Assembly: GCA_030642465.1 (NCBI GenBank)
Contig: DAOWNS010000100.1
Coordinates: forward strand, 1-6,874
Origin: Candidatus Thorarchaeota archaeon
GTDB lineage: Archaea > Asgardarchaeota > Thorarchaeia > Thorarchaeales > Thorarchaeaceae
Length of the DNA stretch: 6,874 bases
Direction of reading: 5' to 3'
In this document: positions 1 to 5,618 of the stretch, in pieces
Layout of the letters: every line of letters begins with the position of its first letter
Numbering within the stretch: position 1 is the first letter of the stretch
Position numbers and translations under genes: made by a program
Notes under the pieces: generated by a model
Databases searched by the model: none
Told to the model about the DNA's origin: nothing
What the model saw: only the letters and a program-made list of their open reading frames with translations

Positions 1-763
1 CGAGTCCGCACGTACGATGCTACCTGGAGAGGAACATGCAGAGAGCCCTCGTCGATCGGGCCTGCTCGAGCAACTTGCACTGGAAGAATCTAAGGGATTA
101 GGTGAAGAGAAGATTGACCTTGAGGCTCTTGGGGGTACATTCAGAATCCTAGGGCAAGTCAACAAGCTCTATATTGTCCTCACCACAGATGACGGCCTGG
201 TTCTCGTTGACCAACATGCCGCACATGAGCGCATAATTTACGAGAAGCTCAGAGAGGAAGTCAACTCAAATCAAGTAGTGGTACAGGAGCTGCTACAACC
301 CATTGTGCTCCGCCTTGGACCCAAGGATGCTGAAGCCATCCTCGAGCTAAAGGAAATGCTTGGTGAGCTCGGATATACAATTAGCCACTTCGGAGGTAAC
401 GAGGTTCTAGTTTCCACGTTGCCAGAGGTTCTTGGAAGACGAGCATCAGAGAATGAACTTATCGCCCTCGTGGACCGCATCATGGAGGTTGGCATCAAGA
501 GCGCAAAGGAACAGTTCATGGATGAGCTGGTCAAGCTTACTGCCTGCCACTCCGCAATCCGTGCGGGACAGTATCTCAGCGCTGATGAGATCAGAGCATT
601 GCTAACCGAGCTCAACAGGACCAAGAGCAAGTACAACTGTTGCCATGGCCGACCATCGATAATCAGGATAGGCAAGGATGAACTTGACAAGAGATTCGGC
701 AGAACAGGGCCGGAAGCAATAGCTAGATACAACGCCCGGCTTCGAGGTCAAACCCAAGAATGA
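1..763 (+). CDS. mutL: DNA mismatch repair protein MutL, C-terminal part (5' truncated by window edge)
   Basis: This is the C-terminal dimerisation and endonuclease domain of MutL, which nicks the error-containing strand after MutS recognises a mismatch. The reading frame is open from base 2, so the N-terminal GHKL ATPase and transducer domains lie outside the window and the ATG at 17 is only an internal Met. Counting from that Met, an acidic linker (about 1-40) leads into the domain. The endonuclease signature DQHA-x2-E-x4-E is complete at 65-76. A QELLQP motif at 90-95 matches the sliding-clamp binding motif of bacterial MutL. The remaining metal-site motifs are present as ACHSAIRAG (177-185) and CCHGRP (208-213, where CPHGRP is usual). 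The domain ends naturally at TGA. An intact nuclease motif is known for MutL of organisms that lack MutH/Dam strand discrimination. The gene is convergent with the dodecin gene, 82 bases apart. Identification is secure. Confidence 0.95.
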   Translation, partial: ESARTMLPGEEHAESPRRSGLLEQLALEESKGLGEEKIDLEALGGTFRILGQVNKLYIVLTTDDGLVLVDQHAAHERIIYEKLREEVNSNQVVVQELLQPIVLRLGPKDAEAILELKEMLGELGYTISHFGGNEVLVSTLPEVLGRRASENELIALVDRIMEVGIKSAKEQFMDELVKLTACHSAIRAGQYLSADEIRALLTELNRTKSKYNCCHGRPSIIRIGKDELDKRFGRTGPEAIARYNARLRGQTQE

Positions 764-810
764 AACTAGGATGATATGAATCTGCTCTGGGACGGAAGCG
801 AAAGCCTATC

Positions 811-844
811 AAAAAAAAGAGGAAGGAGGGGATTAGGGTCCCCT
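811..844 (-). terminator. Hairpin plus T-tract terminator of the dodecin gene
   Basis: Read on the minus strand, a perfect 6-bp stem (AGGGGA/TCCCCT, bases 827-844, 6-base loop) begins two bases past the dodecin stop. It is followed by a pyrimidine run ending in eight T (811-818). This is the layout of an intrinsic terminator. The T-tract alone would suffice in archaea. The same order of hairpin, CT-rich run and T-run recurs at 3115-3154. Confidence 0.7.
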
Positions 845-845
845 T

Positions 846-1064
846 CTAGTCCTTCTCATACTTGAAACTGATCTTCACTCTGACTCGATAAGCAGTTACC
901 TTGCCATCCTCGATTGTTACATCGAGCTGGTCAACCTCTGCAATCCGCAAGTCACGGATAGACTTGGACGCCTTCGCGACAACGTTGCCTATGGCGTCTT
1001 CCCAGCTCTTTTCACTTACTCCAACAAGTTCGATTCTCTTGTAGACACTTCCATCATCTGCCAT
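846..1064 (-). CDS. Dodecin family protein (small flavin-binding-type dodecamer), atypical flavin-site residues
   Basis: A 72-residue protein of the usual dodecin length. Dodecins form hollow dodecamers that store or buffer flavins in the cytoplasm. Family hallmarks are the N-terminal strand YKRIELVGVSEKSWEDAI (8-25), one amphipathic helix (about 18-36), the strand around IAEV (41-44), and the final strands AYRVRVKISFKYE (58-70). In flavin-binding dodecins I recall (Halobacterium, Thermus, Mycobacterium), a Trp at the position of Ile41 (the DWFEV or VWAEV motif) stacks on the isoalloxazine ring, and a Gln sits where Arg60 is found. Both are replaced here, so flavin binding cannot be assumed. 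The ATG is supported by a GGAG Shine-Dalgarno on the minus strand (1073-1076) with an 8-base spacer. The gene stands alone, divergent from the deoxyribosyltransferase-like gene and convergent with mutL. Confidence 0.92.
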   Translation of the reverse strand: MADDGSVYKRIELVGVSEKSWEDAIGNVVAKASKSIRDLRIAEVDQLDVTIEDGKVTAYRVRVKISFKYEKD

Positions 1065-1095
1065 CTTTCTGTCTCCACGTGTAATGATGGTAGAC

Positions 1096-1185
1096 TGTGC
1101 GAGTTACTCAGTGAAAAGCGTGTTGGAGCGCTGAATTCTACTCTCGCAAACTCTTTCAAGACGTTATCATCAGATTTGTGCGAGT
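1096..1185. repeat. Pair of TGTGCGAGT direct repeats in the divergent dodecin/deoxyribosyltransferase promoter region
   Basis: TGTGCGAGT occurs exactly at 1096-1104 and again at 1177-1185, with starts 81 bases apart (about eight helical turns). The inverted core CTCGCA lies between them at 1143-1148. The first copy overlaps a small palindrome, GAGT-T-ACTC (1101-1109). The second abuts the probable ribosome-binding region of the downstream gene. The repeats could be operator half-sites for a shared regulator, but chance is not excluded. The 129-base spacer contains no gene. Confidence 0.3.
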
Positions 1186-1193
1186 GATTCCAT

Positions 1194-1634
1194 TTGTCAA
1201 AGAAGAAGACACGAATCTACTGGGCTAATGCGTTATTCTCTGAGGCAGATAGGGAGTTCAATGAAAAAAGTGCAACGATTCTCCGTGATGCGGGGTATTC
1301 TGTGTTTCTTCCACAAGAAACTCCCATGACATTTGAAACCGCACCAACAAATGAAGAAATCTTCAGGGTGGACACTGAAGAGATAGTTAAGGCTGACATC
1401 CTCGTCGCATGCATAGATCAGTTTCCTATCGACAGTGGAGTTGCTTGTGAAATAGGTGTGGCCTATGCTTCTGGAAAGCTGATAGTCGGTTTCTACACTG
1501 ACATTCGGCGGCGCCGAGAAGGGTCCGGAAGAATGTACAAGAATCAATATGTTATGGGTGCAATCGAAGCTAGAGGTCAGATAGTTTCTGGCATGGATGA
1601 ATTGCTACAAATCCTTGAACAAGGACTGACATGA
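1194..1634 (+). CDS. Nucleoside 2-deoxyribosyltransferase-like protein
   Basis: A 146-residue cytoplasmic protein resembling nucleoside 2-deoxyribosyltransferases. These cleave or exchange the N-glycosidic bond of deoxynucleosides through a covalent intermediate, in salvage or sanitation of nucleotides. Visible motifs are the first strand and substrate loop RIYWANALFSEADREFNE (7-24), FLPQE (38-42), an alternating Asp/Glu helix leading to the strand ADILVACID (67-75), and DSGVACEIG (80-88). The last corresponds to the family's DSGTxxExG, and Glu86 would be the catalytic nucleophile. KNQYVMGAIEA (116-126) follows, as expected for the C-terminal substrate region. The start is TTG: an in-frame TGA lies nine bases upstream, and the next in-frame Met (45) would remove the first strand and loop. 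GTGAT at 1184-1188 gives a weak Shine-Dalgarno. Natural substrate is unknown; related folds also include nucleotide hydrolases such as the DNPH1/RCL type. Confidence 0.85.
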   Translation: MSKKKTRIYWANALFSEADREFNEKSATILRDAGYSVFLPQETPMTFETAPTNEEIFRVDTEEIVKADILVACIDQFPIDSGVACEIGVAYASGKLIVGFYTDIRRRREGSGRMYKNQYVMGAIEARGQIVSGMDELLQILEQGLT

Positions 1635-1719
1635 TATAACTCCTGGTTAATTCCCATTCAAGTGATACTCTACACAGACAGGCGTGAGTAACTAGACTTC
1701 ATTGAAATCAGATGCTCCG

Positions 1720-1740
1720 TCTTTCCTTCATTCTTCATTT
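1720..1740 (+). terminator. Possible pyrimidine-rich terminator of the deoxyribosyltransferase-like gene
   Basis: About 85 bases past the TGA, the plus strand becomes almost purely pyrimidine with repeated TTT and TTC runs, a pattern accepted as an archaeal termination signal. No convincing hairpin precedes it. The 119-base convergent gap (1635-1753) shows nothing else. Confidence 0.3.
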
Positions 1741-1753
1741 CGCCAAGCATCAA

Positions 1754-2938
1754 CTAGTTGCATAGATTGATAGCTGTGGCAATAGTCGCCTTGCATATCT
1801 TTGCTAGGAAATCAAAGTCTAGCTTGTCGATAGTATCAGCACGGGTATGGTAGTAGGGGTAGCGGAAGTTCGCCGTATCAGTAATTAACAGAGCAGGGAT
1901 ATTCTCTCTCCAGAAAGGAGCATGGTCAGATCTAAGGATATCACGCATTGCATAAGCAGCTTGTTCGTAGCTGAAGTCAGCTTTTAGACACGCATACGGA
2001 AGTGCAATGGAACCATCTTGACACTGCTCACAAAAGGATGATGCAAGACTCTTTGAATTCCCATCAGCAATTACAGTGAGAAAATCGCCAACAGTCAGGT
2101 CTTCTTGAGTTCCAACGCTTTCAAACAATCGGGGGTCCAATTCGTTAGGAAACTTCTGAGAGTTCTTTTCCTTTGAAAAATAACCCATGGTATCAAGACA
2201 CAAGACCCCAATGAGTTCCTTCTTGTCTATGATGGCTTGTTCAGCCCAGGCACTGCTCCCCATTAGAGCTGTACGTCCAGGCCAATTCGTATGAGTGAGG
2301 CCTTTGGCAAGCCGCTCGATCTCTCTAAGAAATGCGAGCTCGTTTTCCTGCAAATCGTCCATCAACTCAGAGATTACCTTCGAATAAGCTGTTTCAGCGT
2401 CAGTTCCAGAATTTACAAGCTTGGTGACAGATGCGCCCCACCGTTTCATTATCGCGGTTGTGTGCCAAGAAAGATACCGTCCTTGTTCATCCACCACACC
2501 ATGAGACCGTGCGACCCTCGTCAATTGCTCACTTCTTGCGGGATTTCCTTCCTCCAGATTGAAGCTCACGAATCTGACATTTCCCTTAAGTCCAGCCTTG
2601 ACTAGTATACGTGCTGCTTCAAGCATCACAGCAATCGCACTACCATTGTCGTTTGCGCCAGGGGCATGGCGTACTGTATCATAGTGTGAAACAATGAGGA
2701 GTTCTGGACCCTCTCCCTCACCAATGAACCCCTCCACATTTCTGAATGTGTAGTCAAACCCATCAACCTTGAACTCATGAACCCCTGTGGCTAATCCATA
2801 GGACTTGAGCTCGGACAGGATGTAATCTGCACACTCCTCGAGTTTCTCAGGGCTATACAACGGATGTTTTTCACCTTCAGTATTTAGAACGTGCTGGAAG
2901 ATGTTCTCCGTTTCTACTTCATTCCAAAGAGGGCTCAT
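1754..2938 (-). CDS. M28-family zinc metallopeptidase (aminopeptidase-like), with a roughly 95-residue insertion
   Basis: A 394-residue di-zinc exopeptidase of the M28 family, expected to remove N-terminal residues from peptides. The full metal and catalytic set is visible: His85-x-Asp87 in VSHYDTV, Asp97 in GANDNGSA, the general base Glu129 and ligand Glu130 in FNLEEG, Asp249 in LCLDTMGY, and His364 in PYYHTRADT, which precedes the C-terminal helix. SDHAPF (337-342) is another family motif. No signal peptide or membrane segment is present, so it should act in the cytoplasm. In typical M28 enzymes the EE-x-G motif is soon followed by GS and an aromatic or Ala helix. Here GSSAWAEQA begins at 228, leaving about 95 extra, largely helical residues (132-227). 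The ATG is supported by AAGGTGG (2943-2949, minus strand) five bases upstream, with a TATA-like box further out. It lies downstream of the exported-protein gene on the same strand but behind a terminator, so it is probably its own unit. Confidence 0.93.
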   Translation of the reverse strand: MSPLWNEVETENIFQHVLNTEGEKHPLYSPEKLEECADYILSELKSYGLATGVHEFKVDGFDYTFRNVEGFIGEGEGPELLIVSHYDTVRHAPGANDNGSAIAVMLEAARILVKAGLKGNVRFVSFNLEEGNPARSEQLTRVARSHGVVDEQGRYLSWHTTAIMKRWGASVTKLVNSGTDAETAYSKVISELMDDLQENELAFLREIERLAKGLTHTNWPGRTALMGSSAWAEQAIIDKKELIGVLCLDTMGYFSKEKNSQKFPNELDPRLFESVGTQEDLTVGDFLTVIADGNSKSLASSFCEQCQDGSIALPYACLKADFSYEQAAYAMRDILRSDHAPFWRENIPALLITDTANFRYPYYHTRADTIDKLDFDFLAKICKATIATAINLCN

Positions 2939-2971
2939 ACTACCACCTTGGATCGGTTTGGGGTTATCCTA

Positions 2972-2979
2972 GATAAAAA
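2972..2979 (-). promoter_or_regulatory. Candidate TATA box of the M28 peptidase gene
   Basis: TTTTTATC on the minus strand, inside an A/T-rich patch (2970-2980), lies about 26 bases upstream of a start point near 2950. That would give a leader of roughly 12 bases holding the AAGGTGG ribosome-binding site. It is plausible, but the match to a TATA consensus is only fair. Confidence 0.4.
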
Positions 2980-3044
2980 TTCTCGCAAAATGATACTGAA
3001 AGCCGTTAAGGGCCAGTAAATTTCCGGACTTGAGTATCAGCCAT

Positions 3045-3061
3045 GAGAGAAACATTCTCTC
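3045..3061. repeat. Perfect 7-bp inverted repeat in the gap between the M28 and exported-protein genes
   Basis: GAGAGAA-ACA-TTCTCTC is a perfect inverted repeat with a 3-base loop. It lies 107 bases upstream of the M28 start and just past the terminator of the preceding gene on the minus strand. It could be an operator or an RNA hairpin. No T-run follows it on either strand, so it is not an obvious terminator. The 225-base gap holds no convincing gene. Confidence 0.3.
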
Positions 3062-3114
3062 TCACCTTCTTCAATTTCACAAGCTTTGGTTCCGGATATA
3101 GCATGCACAGAATG

Positions 3115-3154
3115 AAAAAAGAGAGGAAAGGGAAGTCCTTTGCAGGAACCTCCC
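3115..3154 (-). terminator. Hairpin plus T-tract terminator of the exported three-domain protein gene
   Basis: On the minus strand, ten bases after the stop, an imperfect hairpin (3130-3154, about nine pairs with one mismatch and one bulge, TTGC loop on the plus strand) is followed by a CT-rich run ending in six T (3115-3120). The arrangement is very close to the dodecin terminator, including a shared TTCCTCT string. It separates this gene from the M28 gene downstream. Confidence 0.65.
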
Positions 3155-3163
3155 AGCAATAAG

Positions 3164-5416
3164 CTATTTCTTCTTCCTTGATTTCCTCTTGGAAGTTGAA
3201 CCACGAGAACGTCGTCTACTAACCAACGCTACAATTACGATGAGAGCCAAAATAGCTCCGCCAATAATCAGAAGCGTTGTTGTGTCAAGTGGGGAGATTG
3301 GTACGGTTGTGGTAGGAGTAGTCGTCATGAACACTATCTCGTTTTGCCACAGCTCCACCGAATCCTTGTACGTTGAGTCGTCCTCATCACCGGTGCATGC
3401 ATCGATTAGGTAGCCGTTATAGAGAGTTTGTCTGCTGCTACTATTTACCACAATAAGCGCGGTGCCATTCTGCACAGATGTGGTGCTTCCAGCTAGTGCA
3501 GTGAAACCACTCAAGACGGTTACAGCATCTCCATCATCAGCAAAGCTGTATCCCGATGTGAAGTTGGCGCTACTACGGTTATTCGGCTGAGTGAAGATTG
3601 GATGAGCTGCATCCCATATGTACATTGAAGGCGTTCCAGAGAGATCCGAAGAGTACTCTACTCCCAGCTTTGACCAAAGAGGATGAGTATCAGCGGCATC
3701 CATGTTCCAGTATGACATGAGCAGATTTCCACCTGCATCTACATACGCATAGAGTTCATCGAGCACACCTGATGGCAATCCGTAGTTCACCTCATTAACA
3801 ATGAGAAGCTCCCACGACTTTGAATCCAGAAAGTCATCAATGTATGCACTTGTAGTGAGCAGCTGATATGGAAGGCCAAGATCGTTCATGGCTAGGCTGA
3901 CAGGCTCTTTGTAGCCCCAAAAGACATTCAAATCAGTGAAGACCAGAATTTCTGCATCAGTTGCAGTCAGCCAATTAAAGGCATTTAATGCAAAACGGGC
4001 ATTATACGCCTCAGGCATACGCGCATTGTCAAAAATGTTCATATCAGCAGAAAGGATTGCTCGTCCCTGGCCGAATTCCTGTCCTGCAACAACAGGATTC
4101 GCAGCATCAGTCCAAATGGTCACCGCATCTCCAATAACACTTAGGTAATTTCGATAACTTATGGACAAGGATATACAACCCTCAAGTGTGACATGTGTTC
4201 CTGGACTGACTGTTGCATCATTCATGACATCAGTTGTGCCAAGGCTCATGTCGAAGTTTTGAAGCATCATGTTGATGTTTATGTTACCAGGACCACCTAG
4301 CCCAGTTCTATCACCAAGAACTAGCAAACTTCCGCCTTCATTCACCCACGCCTCGACAGCAAGATATTCGGCAGTTGTATAGTTCAAGTCAGGCCATACA
4401 ATGACAAGAACATCGTATTTTGCTAAGCGTGAAGCAGTTAAGTTTCCATCTGGAGATGGGTACAACTTATCGAATGTGTAAGTGTGATTGACAGCAAGGG
4501 AACGGAATTGGCCATAGCTATTGTCAATACTGTAAACAGTTGCCAGATCATCCCATGCATCCACAGCTAAGCGTGGTGAATGCGAAAGATCATAGACAAT
4601 TCGCCCCTTTGGTCGTGGAATTAGCCATTCCACAGAATCAACAATTATGCTCCCGAAATCTGTGGGGATGGACGATCCATCGCCAGGCAGTTGCACAATG
4701 CGACCACCATAGTGAGAAAGATCTATAGCAAATGCGGTAACGAAATATGAGCTGGATACATTACTCAGCATTATTGCAGTGTCATACCAGATTGCATAAT
4801 TTTCAAGTACACCAGTTGCGGTTGTTGCCCAATTTTCATCTCTCTCAGAAATTGTATCGTTAATGTAATGCTCCTTCATAGTTGGGTGTCGTGAAGACAC
4901 ATTTTGTGTATCAGACGGTAGATATAGCCAGTTGAGAACATATTGATCGGTAGTATGAGAAGGATCGATAATCCCCCCGTACCAAAGAAAGCTCATAGCT
5001 CCATTGAAACTCATGAGTCCTCCGCCGCCAAGCCAGAATTCCTTCACAAGATTGGCGATAGTAGGTCGAGGAACATTATTGACTAAAATGAAAACATCAT
5101 AATCCGCAGTGATTAGTTCGTGATCAAGAATGTCAGCTTCTGTGAGCAAGTCAACTGTGTGACCAGCTCCTTCAAGCAGAGCTGTGATTTCAGCAAGATT
5201 GTTTGTTAAATTCACTGCAGCAGAAATCGTAGGTGCAGTAAGATTACTTTCATCATATATCGCTACTCTTGCATCCCGCGGTATCTGTGCGGGAACTGCT
5301 AGGGATTGTAGTGAAACATCGCTGTTCATTCCAACGAATGCAGCTGGAACAATGAACATACTAGTTAGGAAAATCGCTATTAGAATCATGGATGTGACGC
5401 GTGTCAAAGGCTCCAC
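3164..5416 (-). CDS. Exported type-I membrane protein with three tandem GATase/ThuA-like domains
   Basis: A 750-residue surface protein of unknown function. A signal peptide spans about 1-29 (hydrophobic core 9-28). A Thr/Pro spacer (698-710), one membrane helix (712-732) and a tail with 11 Lys/Arg in the last 17 residues anchor the C-terminus. Three alpha/beta units fill the ectodomain (about 48-268, 270-486, 487-698). Each has a YDV/WEL-type hydrophobic strand, then a helix, then an xGG-x-L-hydrophobic strand: YDVFILVNN with GGGGLMSFNG, YDVLVIVWP with NEGGSLLVLGD, and WELLIVNEV with DAGGNLLMSYW. The pattern resembles GATase-1-like, ThuA or DUF4350 folds and the GldG/IFT52 N-terminal domain, but no nucleophilic Cys is seen at the strand ends, so the units look like binding domains. 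About 12 N-x-S/T sequons suggest glycosylation. The GTG start lies about five bases from the start point predicted by the TATA box, and the ATG at residue 10 would still leave an export signal. It is divergent from the C13 peptidase gene. Confidence 0.85.
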   Translation of the reverse strand: MEPLTRVTSMILIAIFLTSMFIVPAAFVGMNSDVSLQSLAVPAQIPRDARVAIYDESNLTAPTISAAVNLTNNLAEITALLEGAGHTVDLLTEADILDHELITADYDVFILVNNVPRPTIANLVKEFWLGGGGLMSFNGAMSFLWYGGIIDPSHTTDQYVLNWLYLPSDTQNVSSRHPTMKEHYINDTISERDENWATTATGVLENYAIWYDTAIMLSNVSSSYFVTAFAIDLSHYGGRIVQLPGDGSSIPTDFGSIIVDSVEWLIPRPKGRIVYDLSHSPRLAVDAWDDLATVYSIDNSYGQFRSLAVNHTYTFDKLYPSPDGNLTASRLAKYDVLVIVWPDLNYTTAEYLAVEAWVNEGGSLLVLGDRTGLGGPGNININMMLQNFDMSLGTTDVMNDATVSPGTHVTLEGCISLSISYRNYLSVIGDAVTIWTDAANPVVAGQEFGQGRAILSADMNIFDNARMPEAYNARFALNAFNWLTATDAEILVFTDLNVFWGYKEPVSLAMNDLGLPYQLLTTSAYIDDFLDSKSWELLIVNEVNYGLPSGVLDELYAYVDAGGNLLMSYWNMDAADTHPLWSKLGVEYSSDLSGTPSMYIWDAAHPIFTQPNNRSSANFTSGYSFADDGDAVTVLSGFTALAGSTTSVQNGTALIVVNSSSRQTLYNGYLIDACTGDEDDSTYKDSVELWQNEIVFMTTTPTTTVPISPLDTTTLLIIGGAILALIVIVALVSRRRSRGSTSKRKSRKKK

Positions 5417-5440
5417 CTCTTCAATCCGTGCTCTCTCTCA

Positions 5441-5450
5441 TTATATAAAT
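5441..5450 (-). promoter_or_regulatory. TATA box of the exported three-domain protein gene
   Basis: ATTTATATAA on the minus strand is a strong archaeal TATA box. Its centre near 5446 predicts a start point near 5420, only a few bases before the GTG at 5416, so the mRNA would be nearly leaderless; no Shine-Dalgarno is visible. The overlapping TATAAT could also be read as a bacterial -10, but no good -35 is present. Just upstream, A5- and T6-containing arms (5456-5462 and 5475-5481) flank a GC-rich centre. Confidence 0.6.
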
Positions 5451-5506
5451 ACACTAGAAAAAGGGGCCCACCGTTTTTTCTGGCTTCTTTTAGCCTAGCT
5501 GCTCTC

Positions 5507-5604
5507 GTTTCAAATTGAAACCGCATATTATCATCAATATGTTTGAAGTTAGATTGTATTTATTACCTCGAAACACAATGGCACGTATTCAAACATTATG
5601 TTTG
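5507..5604. promoter_or_regulatory. Cluster of three perfect inverted repeats in the divergent promoter region (candidate operators)
   Basis: Three dyads lie between the exported-protein gene and the C13 peptidase gene: GTTTCAA-A-TTGAAAC (5507-5521), CATATT-N6-AATATG (5524-5541) and CAAACAT-T-ATGTTTG (5590-5604). A further half-site ATGTTTG stands at 5539-5545, overlapping the second dyad. Two have 7-bp arms around a single central base, typical of dimeric helix-turn-helix operators. The third would fall in the leader of the C13 gene if transcription starts near 5587. Regulation of both genes by one factor is an inference. Confidence 0.45.
5557..5565 (+). promoter_or_regulatory. Candidate TATA box of the C13 peptidase gene
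   Basis: TATTTATTA is the best TATA-like string upstream of the gene. It predicts a start point near 5587 and a leader of about 32 bases that includes the inverted repeat at 5590-5604 and the ribosome-binding site. Confidence 0.4.
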
Positions 5605-5611
5605 TTGAGGT
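5605..5611 (+). promoter_or_regulatory. Ribosome-binding site deciding the C13 peptidase start
   Basis: TTGAGGT contains GAGGT complementary to the 16S rRNA tail and is spaced seven bases from the ATG at 5619. An in-frame ATG at 5598 lacks any such site and would only add seven residues before the basic N-terminus, so 5619 is preferred. Confidence 0.55.
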
Positions 5612-5618
5612 TCGCGTC

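Noticed and set aside
271..732. 153-codon minus-strand open frame inside mutL
   Set aside because: Fully antisense to a confidently identified MutL domain; Ser- and Leu-rich composition with no recognisable motif.
1217..1547. Two minus-strand frames (1217-1414 and 1233-1547) inside the deoxyribosyltransferase-like gene
   Set aside because: Antisense to a gene with clear family motifs; no ribosome-binding support or recognisable content.
2291..2605. 104-codon plus-strand frame inside the M28 gene
   Set aside because: Antisense to the M28 insertion and catalytic region; no motif. The minus-strand frame is continuous with all metal ligands.
3189..4728. Plus-strand frames at 3189-3413, 3936-4148 and 4540-4728
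   Set aside because: Antisense shadows of the 750-codon exported-protein gene, short and without family resemblance.
5456..5481. A5/T6 arms flanking GGGGCCC upstream of the exported-protein TATA box, looking like a terminator
   Set aside because: The arms are only A/T pairs with a long loop, and no gene ends there on either strand; treated as promoter-proximal sequence.
5184..5498. 104-codon plus-strand frame over the start of the exported-protein gene
   Set aside because: Antisense to the signal peptide and promoter of a better-supported gene.
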